Of a stretch of 64,000 nucleotides of DNA, positions 21,939 through 31,302 are shown piece after piece. Position numbers and translations under genes: made by a program. Where the stretch lies: NCBI GenBank assembly GCA_949592205.1, contig CATIUR010000001.1:217254250-217318249 (forward strand), read 5' to 3'. Within the stretch, counting starts at the first letter, position 1. Every line of letters begins with the position of its first letter. The DNA comes from Helichrysum umbraculigerum (lineage: Eukaryota; Streptophyta; Magnoliopsida; Asterales; Asteraceae). Below the pieces are notes generated by a model that saw only the letters and a program-made list of their open reading frames with translations, did not search any database and was not told the DNA's origin.

Positions 21939-21951
21939 TGGTATCAGAGCC
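21939..21951 (+). promoter_or_regulatory. Family A primer-binding site, copy 1
   Basis: TGGTATCAGAGCC three bases after the LTR end; initiator tRNA-Met type. The context GATTGGTATCAGAGCCTAAGG is repeated at 53843. Confidence 0.95.
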
Positions 21952-22237
21952 TAAGGTTATAGTGAACTAGGTTGCATTTAGTGGGCCTAGACTATGACCG
22001 TTAGGCAGTATTCCTAATTCGGTATTACTGGTTCAGAGATTACATCATACAAGTTTAATTTAACATAGCGTAGCTAACTATGTACAATTAAACAAAGATG
22101 ATGGAAGATCTGAAAGGGGTTATATTGGAGAAGGAATGCACTAGTTGACTCTGATTGTTTTGTGCTAGACACCCTAGGCTATTATATGTACTGTAGGTAT
22201 ATATGAATAGGCCTTACATGTGTACTACTTCTACGTA

Positions 22238-22239
<2 letters not shown>

Positions 22240-22291
<52 letters not shown>
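22240..22291. repeat. (TA)n microsatellite in family A leader, copy 1
   Basis: About 26 TA units. The paralogous tract at about 54144-54207 is longer, so the copies differ in length. It produces a spurious Tyr-Ile ORF. Confidence 0.95.
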
Positions 22292-22292
<1 letters not shown>

Positions 22293-22780
22293 AGTATGTA
22301 TAACACAATTCCGCTGTACCATCATAGACTTACGAAGAAGCACATCGCCGTCTTCCTCACCATCACGACTCGACACTTTCTCCACATGTACGCATAGGAG
22401 AATATCACGCTTATCACTGAACCTCGGGAGGGAGGTTTAAACATTATCTATTGGGATGGAAACCCACACATGCTAAACATTCACAAAATTTAAAACAAAC
22501 CAACAAATTTCTCATTTTATGAGAAATCGTTACCAAGGCGCGTCACATTTATTTCTCTCACATTATCTTCACTCGCCCTCATCGTCAGACAGACGATCAC
22601 TATATAACATGGTCAACCGCAACACTCGCATCTTGGGATGTTGTTCCAATAAGTAAAACCTGACTGTCGGGTGACAACTATAGGTAAACGATTTGTCTAC
22701 AATTACTATATTACCATAGGGTGATCCACTGGTTTAACACGGTACTATAATTGTACTTACTGATTATATGCATACACTTT
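22292..22780 (+). other. Family A leader without recognised feature
   Basis: Untranslated sequence between the microsatellite and the hairpin repeats. It is conserved with the second internal copy but shows no ORF or motif that I can name. Confidence 0.5.
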
Positions 22781-23240
22781 TCGGCACGTAATGCCAAAAA
22801 TGATTACTACTGCATGTACACTAGATATAGGTACATGTACATTTATATGCATACTTGATGATACTACTGGGCACATTGTGCTACTTTCGGGCTCGATAAG
22901 CTACTTCCTGGCACTAGGTGCTACTTTCGATATACATGTAGACTTCTTAGAGTTACATGTACACTTTATATGTATATACGATTATTCTACTGGGCACGAG
23001 GTGCCAGACTCGACTACTTTATACATGTATACTTGTTATAGTTACGTGTACACATCATATACATACTTGAATTCACTACTGGGCACGAAGTGCCACACTC
23101 GATTACTTTACGAATGTACACTTGCTGTAGGCACTTGTACACTTGTATGCATACACGACTACTTTACTGGGCACGAGATGCCACACTTGACTACTACTTG
23201 CATGTACGCTATTCTATAGGTACACGTACACACCCGGTTA
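22781..23240 (+). repeat. Diverged tandem repeats with GGCAC/GTGCC hairpins in family A leader
   Basis: About five units of roughly 80-100 bases, each with an inverted core such as GGGCACGAGGTGCC, GGGCACGAAGTGCC or TGGCACTAGGTGCT, followed by text like CACACTCGACTACTTTA and a GTACAC/TACATG block. A 142-codon frame crosses it (22791-23219) but its composition follows the repeat, so I do not call it a gene. The same array is at about 54700-55160. Confidence 0.7.
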
Positions 23241-23589
23241 CATTACTGTGCTATTAGCACTGCGTTACAGTACGTGACTACACACTGATTTATTAGGATT
23301 ACACCTACAGTACGCTAGTACTGCACTATTGCCTGTTGGACTAGTTATAATAACCTAGTCTTAGTGGACTACACTGAAAACTCGCGTGAACTGTTCACAG
23401 CATGACGAACCCAAAAACTCCGAGGACTTTCGAACACATACTTTAAGGAATTCCCGAAATCCCATCATTGTACATCATTGATGGTCACTTTGCACGATTG
23501 TGTGACACTCTCCTATGTATGCCATTGTGATAATCATAATCTTTGAATAAATATCTCACCCTTTGTTATTTCATCCTTATTTAAGAATC

Positions 23590-24564
23590 ATGCCGCCTAA
23601 ACAACGAACATACACTCAAGCTGAGCTTGATCAAATTGTTGAACAAAGAGTGGCTGATGCTTTAGCTACTCGAAACCGAGCACGACCCTGCACCTATAAG
23701 GATTTCCTGAACTGTAACCCGCCAAACTTCGTTGGTACTGAAGGGGCTGCCGGATTAATTAGATGGATCGAGAGAATGGAATCTGTATTCCACATTTGCA
23801 ACTGCCCCGATGACTACAAAGTTAAATACTCTACCTACACTCTCCAAGATAATGCCCTTACCTGGTGGAATTTCTGCGCCTAAACTGTAGGGATCGACAC
23901 CGCTCACAAACTTCCTTGGGAGGAACTGAAACAACTAATGAGGGACGAGTATTGTCCCAGTGAGGAATTACACAAACTCGAGGATGAACTTTGGCACCTC
24001 ACTGTAAAAGACAACGACATCATGACATACACCAACCGTTTTCAACAACTCGCACTTCTTTGCCCAACTATGGTGAACCCTGAGAACAGACGAATCGAAA
24101 GGTACATCGGGGGACTTCCGATGCAAATTGAGGGGATGGTCACCGCCTCTAAACCCAACACTATTAACGATGCCGTTCGCATGGCCCACAAACTCATGGC
24201 ACAGGTGGTTCGACGCGGAACAGCTGTAACTGAAAACCAACAAGGAAAATGGAATGGAGATTCCAGCACTAGTCATAACCCAACGAATCAACCCGAACCC
24301 TTGAGGTCCTACGCCGCCGAACCTAAAGAAAAACGAGACTATGCGGGGAACAAACCATTTTGTCACGGCTGTAAACGTCATCATGATGGTTCATGTGGTC
24401 TACCTTGTGAAAGATGCCAACGATACGGACACAAAATCTGGGATTGCAGAGTTCCCGCGAATCCCAACTCACAAAGGATATGCTTCAAATGTGGTGAACC
24501 CGGACATTACAAGAAGGATTGCCCAAAACGGAAACGCAAAATCCATCTGATCAGCTCCGAGTGA
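23590..24564 (+). pseudogene. Family A gag, copy 1 (internal stop)
   Basis: Gypsy Gag, the particle-forming RNA-binding protein. It starts MPPKQRTYTQ at 23590 (preferred over an upstream in-frame Met at 23563 because MPPK also opens the B family gag). The capsid domain (FVGTEGAAGLIRWIERMESVF, YTLQDNALTWWN) is cut by TAA at 23881-23883; the frame then continues to 24564 with WEELKQLMRDEYCP, NRRIERYIGGLP and zinc-knuckle text CERCQRYGHKIWDC and CFKCGEPGHYKKDC. Only the single nonsense codon separates it from an open frame of 324 codons. Copy 2 reads through this position but is broken elsewhere. Confidence 0.9.
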
Positions 24565-25067
24565 ACCGAGCAAATCTTCGATAATAATGTAAGCACATCC
24601 TTCCTCGAAAACATAACCCTCCGATTTTGGTTTACAATAAATGTGTACTTTTTACTTCCCGAAACCGCTTTTATCGACTTATTGCCGAGTGCATCATAAG
24701 ATTAGTTAACCTAGACCAACGTAAAACTCAAGGTTTGCTTTCAGCAGACTGGACAAACTAAACGATCACAAAACACTTAGTCCTGAATGGATTACTCTGT
24801 AAACGGTCACCTTGTGACAATTATCGAGTCCCGAATGGACTACAATTTTAACGGTTACCTAGTAACCACGACTTAATCATACCTTGAGCAATTAACATAG
24901 TCAGAATGTCACTACAATAATAAACTGTGACACAGTCATGGATTTCAACCCTGTCATAGACATGGTATGTCTACTATCTATTCGACAAACCTCTCATTCG
25001 TACATGTCTCCCTAGACCCCTCACGATCACGACTTCATTCGAAATTTCGGGACGAAATTTTCTTAAC
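24565..25067 (+). other. Family A 3' tail where pol is missing
   Basis: Between gag stop and polypurine tract only about 500 bases remain. The last part, TTTCGGGACGAAATTTTC, matches the sequence that ends pol in related complete gypsy elements, so protease through integrase was probably deleted. No pol domain is visible. Confidence 0.65.
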
Positions 25068-25077
25068 GGGGGGAGAA
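25068..25077 (+). promoter_or_regulatory. Family A polypurine tract, copy 1
   Basis: CGGGGGGAGAA-type purine run ends immediately before the LTR start TGTAACACC. Confidence 0.8.
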
Positions 25078-25847
25078 TGTAACACCTGGTCAAAAAGCCA
25101 ATTTTCGCGCCCGATTTAAAACTTTCATTTCACATACTTGGTACGCATTACTTTAAATAATGTGTTATTATTTTAAATAAACATTATTTACACGGAAAAT
25201 ATTAAACTATTTCGGAACATAATTCGTTTTGTTTAAAACGTATTTTGGCGAAGAAACCATACGAAAGGTATCTGTCAAACAAATCCAAAACAAAGTTATA
25301 TTTTTATAACTCGAATAAAGTATTTTTATAAAATACTTCAAATAAAAACATATACGATTTCGTATTAGCAAAATTATGATTTTAAAATAATTTAATTATT
25401 TTTACGATCGGGCAAACAAACACGGGCATTTATACCGCGAATTGAGGACAACCGAACCCACCAAAAAGGATGGGCCGGCCTCCTCCCCACCTCATTTTCT
25501 TCTTCCTTTTTTCTTTCTCACCAAACACACCTCCATCTATCTCTCTCTCTCTCGGTTTCTTTCTAAAACACCACCGCCGCCACCATCATCTTCGTCGGAA
25601 TCAACAACAACATCAACACGAGCATCATCATCTTCATCCTCTCCATCATCTAAGCACCATCATCATTATTTTCAGACTACACATCGATCCGTAAGATTTC
25701 GCCCCTTTTCCCTTGTTATTTCGTGTTTAAAATGATTAATATACCATGTATTAGTGTTATATTAACTTATTATGTCCAAAAACGACTCAAAAATGTGTTT
25801 TTGAAACCAAAAATGCGAACAGCTCGTCGGGCGAGTTGAGTTTCCAG

Positions 25848-26090
25848 ATCTCAGTTCGTCGAGCGAGCGAGCCGAGCCGAGCAGCGAACCCAGCCGAGAT
25901 GCGAGTCGAACCGAGCAGCGAACCGAGCTTAGCTGCGAGTCGAACCGAGCAGCGAACCGAGCCGAACTGCGAACCAAACCGAGTAACAAACCGAGCTGAG
26001 ATTGCGAGTCGAGTAGAGATACGAACCGAATCGAGTAGCGAGCCGAGTCGAGCTTCGAGCCGAGTCGAGCTACCTGAACTGACTTGGTCT
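25848..26090 (+). repeat. Degenerate CGAGCCGAGCAGCGAAC repeat block in LTR A2
   Basis: Imperfect short repeats built from CGAG, CGAAC and GCAGCGAAC units. Several frames stay open across it only because of the repeat. The same block in A3 is at 57768-57848 and 60568-60712, split by the solo B LTR. Confidence 0.85.
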
Positions 26091-26672
26091 GCGAAATGAG
26101 TTTTTGCCAACGATTCGACTTTCGCGTAACAACAACTACACTTTTTACAACGATGACTTACGTACAAAAATTATATTTTTGTAAAATAGACAACGAAACG
26201 ATTTTAATAATGATTTAATTGAGAATTATCATTATTACAAACTGCCACAAACAGACCGTACACAATTCTAAAACTAAACAACAGAAGTTTACTTTCACGA
26301 CACGTTTAGTTAAACCGATTAGTATCTTACTCATATAACCTCACGTGTCTAGGGTACTAGGAGGTTACCATTCGGACAACACAAGTATCGTAGGATCGCT
26401 GACAACTCACGGGTGAGTTTCATAGCCCCACTCTTTCAACTATTTTACTGTTTTTGGGGTGAGACGCATGCACAACTACTATTTTCGAATTATAATGATG
26501 AACTTTTATAATTCACACTTAACTATATTACTGTTATGTAATACAAATGTGTAATAGTTAGGAATTACACCCACTATATTGTCGTAGGACTATATCATAG
26601 CTTAACTTGAATAGGTTAACACTGCACACTATCTCGTTGTTGAAATACAACTACCATTACATAACTTGCTTA

Positions 26673-26677
26673 GGTTA
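26673..26677. repeat. Target site duplication GGTTA, left copy
   Basis: GGTTA here and at 52012-52016 flank the whole B array. The empty site CTTAGGTTATCATT is seen in A3 near 61315. Confidence 0.93.
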
Positions 26678-27199
26678 TGTAGCACCCCCAAATTTGTTTA
26701 GCGGAAGCATTTAGTTTAAGTACGGGGGTGCCACAATAATAAAACATGCATACGTATCTGAGCATATGATTACAATAGAACATAATATATTAAGATGCCA
26801 AAAGTGTTAATTATAAAGTTTACGATTCATCGAATCGTACAAGTTAAAAGTAATAAGTTTACAAAAGTAGATTTCTAGAATATGACTAAAACAGTTTCAG
26901 TTATACTAGAGAAATCCATATGTTTCCAAAAAGTTGGCATCCTAAAACTTCACGGGTCGCCTAATTCTCCATATGTGTTGGCGATTCTTACATGCGCAGC
27001 TAATTCCCGGAAAAACATAGTAAAAGTCAACAACTAGGTTGAGTGAATTCACAGGTTTCATGTTTGCAATAGTTGAACCAATTTGTAAGCACAGTTGTTA
27101 TCCAAATACGTTCACAAATAGTATTGCCATACTAGTCGAGAATACGTTTAGTGGAATGTAATCCAAATACAAGTTTAGTGGGTTGTTCGCCCAAAGTTT

Positions 27200-27280
27200 A
27201 GTTTACGTGGGATGTTACCAAAAACAGATACGTGGGATGTGACCCAAAACAGATACGTGGGATGTTACCCAAAATGTCAG
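27200..27280 (-). repeat. 23-bp tandem repeat GTGGGATGTTACCCAAAAC in LTR B1
   Basis: Three near-identical units of ACGTGGGATGTTACCC plus AAAACAGAT lie beside the covarying hairpin array, each with a short inverted core GGGATGTTACCC. They are also present in B2 to B5 (for example 31831-31900); B6 has two. Confidence 0.85.
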
Positions 27281-27292
27281 TTTAAAAATACG

Positions 27293-27629
27293 TGCTGGTC
27301 GTTCTCCAGCGATTTACAAACAGTACCGGTCGTTCTCCTGCCAAATACGCACGGGTCGTTCTCCCGTTCAAATAAAAGAGTTTAATACGCACGGGTCGTT
27401 CTCCCGTCCAACACTGCTGGTCGTTCTCCAGCGATACACAGTACCGGTCGTTCTCCGGTCAATACGCATGGGTCGGTCTCCCATCCAAAGACGCACGGGT
27501 CGTTCTCCCGTTCAGTGGCCAGTCGTTCTCTGGCACTAAAATACGTTGCTGGTCGTTCTTCAGCGTTTTCATAAAAGTACCGGTCGTTCTCCGGCCAAAT
27601 CAAAACAGTTTACCGGTCGTTCTCCGGTC
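27293..27629 (-). repeat. Covarying 17-nt hairpin array, LTR B1
   Basis: Twelve units with 5-base arms around a constant TCGTTCT: GCTGG/CCAGC, ACCGG/CCGGT, ACGGG/CCCGT, ATGGG/CCCAT and GCCAG/CTGGC. Arms change together so pairing is kept, while the loop stays fixed (AGAACGA in element sense). A few units are decayed. Located inside the candidate LTR intron. Confidence 0.9.
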
Positions 27630-28247
27630 TAGTTAAAACAGTTTGTCGAATGATTTATCACGTTTGGTTGGCTTATAGTATGAAAATGTTATTTCATAAA
27701 CAAAGTTTGCACAACAGTTCAATAGTTCAAAGTACTCTAATAGTTCGAGTAAAACACGTATGATAGACAATCATAGAAGTAAAAGCAGTTATGGAAATTT
27801 ATAAAGCAGTTAAACAGTTTAAACAGTTGACTATGTTTTCCACCCCTGTTCAAAAACAGTTAAATCAGTAAAAGTAGGGGCTGTGAACTCACCTGTTGAG
27901 TTAAGTAGTTGTGCGAGTGCTAGCAAACCTAAGCCCAAGTACAGTCCGAGATCTCCTAACGTCCTAAACGTACGAGATTTAATAAGTATGTGGATGTCTA
28001 AACTAATCATTCATGCTAGTGTTTGTACAACCAAGTTATGTCCAAAGTGTTTGTTAAACGTTCACGTTTGTATTTCGTTGTTTGTGAAAATGTATACGAC
28101 TCGTTGGTGATAGTTTGAAATCATAATTTCAATAAAATAGTATGTCTGTAATGTTTGTAAAGTTCACATGTAGCATTGTATGTAAGTATTCGTTATCAGT
28201 TAAGTTCGACACTTAATGTAAAAATAGTTTGTAAAGTTTCTGTTTTC

Positions 28248-28500
28248 TGCGACACAATATGCGACACAATGGTTGTGTCGCATGGTGCGACACAATTCTG
28301 CGACACAAGGGTTGTGTCGCAGAGATTCGAGGTGCTGAGTCAACAGCGACATAAAGCGTTGTGTCGTATGGGTTTTGCGACATAAGGTGCGACATAATCG
28401 TTGTGTCGTATGGATACGACATAAGATGGTTTGGTACGACACAATCATTGTGTCGTATGGTTTCTGCGACATAGTATGCGACACAATGGTTGTGTCGCAT
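28248..28500 (-). repeat. GCGACACAA / TTGTGTCGC hairpin block, LTR B1
   Basis: About six inverted repeats with 9-11-base arms and 3-4-base loops: ATGCGACACAA with TTGTGTCGCAT, CTGCGACACAA with TTGTGTCGCAG, and TACGACACAA with TTGTGTCGTA. Outer base pairs vary in a paired fashion. In element sense the block precedes the candidate donor, so it would lie in the leader exon. Confidence 0.85.
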
Positions 28501-29683
28501 AGATGAACACCAGCCCAGAAGCTTAGGCTGTCGCGATTTTTCCGATTAAAAACCCAAACCAAATGTATTTTTAAGCTTTAAAATCGTGTTTTCTTTGTTG
28601 TATGGGTTAATACTAAGTATATTAAACACTAATATGAAAGAAAACTTCAAAATCTAAGAATTTGCGGGATTTGTCGGAAACTTACGTGTGGCGGATTTGA
28701 AATCCGAAAAGGTAGAAAGATAGATCGTGTTGCCGTGATCGTTTTCCTCTATTTTGTTTGATGATTCGGCGTCGTTTGAGGGTAGTTTTGGTGTAATTAG
28801 TGTGGTTTTTGGTTAAGTTTAGAGAGAGAGAAAGATGAGAGAAAAGAGAGTGTAGAGAGAGAAATGAAAGATGGAGAAATGAGGGTGGTGGAGGTGGGAA
28901 GGTGGGTTTTGTTCCCCTTTTTCTGCCACCGTGGTCGCACTTCGTGTTTGTTTACCCGATCGTTAAATGTTACTTTATTTTAACTAACATATTTTTAATT
29001 ACATATTTCATTATATTTTTAATTAGGATCTTTTTATGAAATCAAATTAATTTAGTTACAAAATTTTAACTTTGTTTTATTTTAATTATACAAGTTTACG
29101 TTTTACGTTATAAAATGATGTGTAAATATTATCAACATAATATTTAATTGTTAATATCGTTATTTAAATATTCCGTTTTATTAAATAACTTTGTTCACCA
29201 ACAGTCGTATACTTTTATCGCGTTTGCTCAATTCGTTTCGTATGTAATTACATCTAATTACAAATAAGTAATACTACGCGTATTAACTAGTTGGGCTTTG
29301 CTAGACTTACCTCTAAAATGTGTTGTGAATTCACTCAAGTAGGGAATTAGCCTAATAATGCAAGTGATTAACGTTAATAACAGTGTTTAAATTTGCGGGG
29401 TGTTACATTCTCCCCATGTTAGAGAAATCTCGTCCCGAGATTTAAAATCAAGTCGGATCGCCCGCGGCGTATGTTCTCCGAATAAGTCACGTCGTCAATA
29501 ATAATACCAATTTGCGTGGCGCTTAATTGTTGCCAGAAAAGTTTTAACGATTTAGTATACTCGCGGTATAGTTTAAATAGTTATGCGTTCGATAATTGTC
29601 AAAGTTTACCAAGCGTTGAGTTTGAATAGACATTCGAACGAAACATATGTTAAATCGTAGCAACATTGTTAAGACATACCGTG

Positions 29684-30865
29684 CTAGCCGAGGTCCGCAA
29701 CCGTTTCCGGTGCACGGAGAATGTATGCACGGATACGACCCGGTGGGATGGTTGCGATCCGGTTGTTGTTGTTCTGATTGTTGTTCCCGGTGTTGTTCTG
29801 GTTGTTGTTCAGTCGTGGACATTGATTTCGAAAGTGTCCGGATTCACCGCACTCGAAGCACGCATTTGTTCGAGGAAGAGGGTTGGTTTTACAGTTTTGG
29901 GCCAAATGACCCCAGTTTCTGCAGTCTTGACAGAAGGCGCATTCGCCTGTGTGCTGCTTCCCGCACTTGTCACATTTCGGTTTGTTGCCAAGATAGGTTT
30001 TGGTTCCGGGGTTCCTGTTTTGTTGACCCTGGCGGTCATTGCCCTCGTTGTTCCATTTTCGCTTATTGTTTCCAGAGTCGCCCGGATCAGTACGGGTAGG
30101 TTCAGTTTTCCCCGAGGTAGCTTTCAAAGTGCCGATCAGAATGGCGTCGTCGGTTAAGCTTTGAGCCAGATCCACTGCGCTCCTAAAGTTAGTTGGTTTG
30201 GAGGACATAACCATGCCTCGGATCTGTGGGGCCAAGCCCTTGTTGTATCGCTCGATACGTTTGCTTTCAGGAGTCACCATGTGAGGTACCAAACGTGCCA
30301 GTTCTTGAAACCGGGTTGTGTATCCAGAAATGTCAGCACCGATCATTTGAACGTTCCAGAGCTCTGTTTCAAGTTTCTGCATCTCGTTGGGAGGGCAAAA
30401 TTCCTCCATCATCATCTGTTTCAGAGTTTCCCATGTCATGGAGTAAGCGGCTGGGCGTCCAATAATCTGGACCTGAGCGTTCCACCATGTTAACGCTTTG
30501 TCAGCTAAGGTACACGTGGAGTACTTCACGATTTTGTCGGTGGCGCAGTCGCTGATATCAATCACGGATTCCATTTTCTCAATCCAGTGGACCAGGCCGA
30601 TGGCCCCTTCGGTCCCGGTGAAGGTGCTGGGTTTACAAGACTGGAAGGTTTTGTAGGAACACCCCTGCTGGGTATTGGTTGGGGTTTCGCTGTTGACTGT
30701 AGTGGCTCCGCTGTTGTTGGTCTGGTTTTCACGATTGCGGCTGGCCTCGTATTGAGCGATGGCTTCAGCCACGCGGCGTTCGATTATTTGTTCGGTTGTT
30801 TCTGGAGGCGGAGGTGGAGGAGGAACATTTCGTCGACTCTTTTGAGTATTTCTTTTAGGCGGCAT
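29684..30865 (-). CDS. Family B Gag, intact copy
   Basis: The only uninterrupted gag of the array. I start it at MPPKRN (30863-30865); an upstream in-frame Met at 30907 would add 14 residues. Order: basic N-terminus and poly-Pro run; capsid domain (FTGTEGAIGLVHWIEKMESV, LADKALTWWNAQV, WETLKQMMMEEFCP, KRIERYNKGLAPQIRG); a polar linker; three Cys/His clusters, CDKCGKQHTGEC, CQDCRNWGHLAQNC and CFECGESGHFRNQC, which bind element RNA; then an Asn-rich tail. Compared with copies 2-4 it lacks 14 codons before the first cluster, bounded by a repeated NPG, suggesting slippage. It also lacks the amber stop they share. Gag forms the particle in which reverse transcription occurs; enzymes must come from a relative. 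Confidence 0.92.
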   Translation of the reverse strand: MPPKRNTQKSRRNVPPPPPPPETTEQIIERRVAEAIAQYEASRNRENQTNNSGATTVNSETPTNTQQGCSYKTFQSCKPSTFTGTEGAIGLVHWIEKMESVIDISDCATDKIVKYSTCTLADKALTWWNAQVQIIGRPAAYSMTWETLKQMMMEEFCPPNEMQKLETELWNVQMIGADISGYTTRFQELARLVPHMVTPESKRIERYNKGLAPQIRGMVMSSKPTNFRSAVDLAQSLTDDAILIGTLKATSGKTEPTRTDPGDSGNNKRKWNNEGNDRQGQQNRNPGTKTYLGNKPKCDKCGKQHTGECAFCQDCRNWGHLAQNCKTNPLPRTNACFECGESGHFRNQCPRLNNNQNNTGNNNQNNNNRIATIPPGRIRAYILRAPETVADLG

Positions 30866-31286
30866 GATGACGTTCTGCGAAAAAGGAATTGCAGAAGTCA
30901 ATGCCAATGAAAGGGATGTGAAGGAGGAAGTTCACATAATTCAGTTATCGGGCATTTTAGGAGAAATGGCAAAATCCCCATCACATATCTCACGACTATG
31001 AAACACCCATATGTACTTAGTATAATATAATCACGTTGGCCAGGCGTCATTATATGATGCTAAATACATACTTCTTTTCATCAATCGTTTAATACGGTCA
31101 AGTTCAATGATAGCAGAATGAATCGAACGGAGTACAGTTCAAATAATACTTTGCGCGTATCGACGTGTCGTAACGATAGTTTGTACGTATGCAAATGTGT
31201 GTATGCATGAGCGTTCTAGCCAAGGCTATAGTCTATGTCTCTAGGTCTCTAAGTCACCTAAAGTTTCCTAGTTCGCTATAACCAAT

Positions 31287-31299
31287 GGCTCTGATACCA
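31287..31299 (-). promoter_or_regulatory. Family B primer-binding site, unit 1
   Basis: Minus strand TGGTATCAGAGCC, continuing ATTGG, placed three bases inside the LTR border; initiator tRNA-Met type. The equivalent site precedes B3, B4 and B5 at about 39217, 43863 and 49266. Confidence 0.93.
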
Positions 31300-31302
31300 A
31301 TC

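Larger units (their letters stand above)
21936..25077 (+). mobile_element. Family A internal region 1 (gag-only gypsy element)
   Basis: 3.14 kb between LTR A1 and LTR A2: primer-binding site, leader with (TA)n and hairpin repeats, a broken gag, about 0.5 kb of 3' tail and a polypurine tract. No protease, RT, RNase H or integrase sequence is present, matching the published TR-GAG class of non-autonomous LTR elements. By eye about 98-99% identical to 53843-56993. Confidence 0.88.
25078..26677 (+). mobile_element. LTR A2, left fragment
   Basis: Starts TGTAACACCTGGTC. In order: CGATCGGGCAAACAAACACG near 25404 (shared with family B), ATTTATACC near 25428 as a possible TATA, CT-rich leader (25495-25570), a CGAGCCGAGCAGCGAAC repeat block, and donor GTGAGTTTCATAGCCCC at 26413. 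It is interrupted after GGTTA by the family B array and continues at 52012. Total LTR length without the insertion is about 3.43 kb. Confidence 0.92.
26678..29407 (-). repeat. LTR B1
   Basis: 2,730 bp. On the minus strand it begins TGTAACACCCCGC and ends GGGGGTGCTACA. It contains hairpin arrays at 27293-27629 and 28248-28500 and a GA-rich block (28823-28912, CT-rich in element sense). Its candidate intron acceptor is mutated: other copies read TTTTTCAGGG on the minus strand, B1 reads TTTTTCCGGG at about 27008. Confidence 0.95.
29408..31302 (-). mobile_element. Family B internal region 1
   Basis: 1,895 bp: polypurine tract (minus strand ATGGGGAGAA, 29408-29417), about 270 bases that look like the tail of a deleted pol (CTCGGGACGAGATTTC on the minus strand), gag, a short leader, and primer-binding site at 31287-31299. 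No pol domains. Confidence 0.93.

Noticed and set aside
22203..22397. 64-aa ORF with Tyr-Ile repeats
   Set aside because: Direct translation of a (TA)n microsatellite.
25787..26167. 126-aa and 87-aa ORFs over the CGAG block
   Set aside because: Frames stay open on both strands only because of the short repeats; composition is repeat-driven.
27293..27629. CRISPR-like array
   Set aside because: Units are regularly spaced and palindromic, but the repeats are only 17 bases, stems vary together, and the array lies inside plant LTRs with no cas genes.
27883..28110. 75-aa ORF repeated in B1-B5
   Set aside because: Recurs because the LTR recurs; it is antisense to the element, lies across the candidate donor, and shows no domain.
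28200..28562. 120-aa ORF rich in RHN, CRR and TTQ repeats in each B LTR
   Set aside because: Product of the GCGACACAA hairpin block; several overlapping frames are open at once, which argues against coding.
29647..30157. Plus-strand 150-aa and 163-aa Cys- or Val-rich ORFs
   Set aside because: Shadows of the minus-strand gag.
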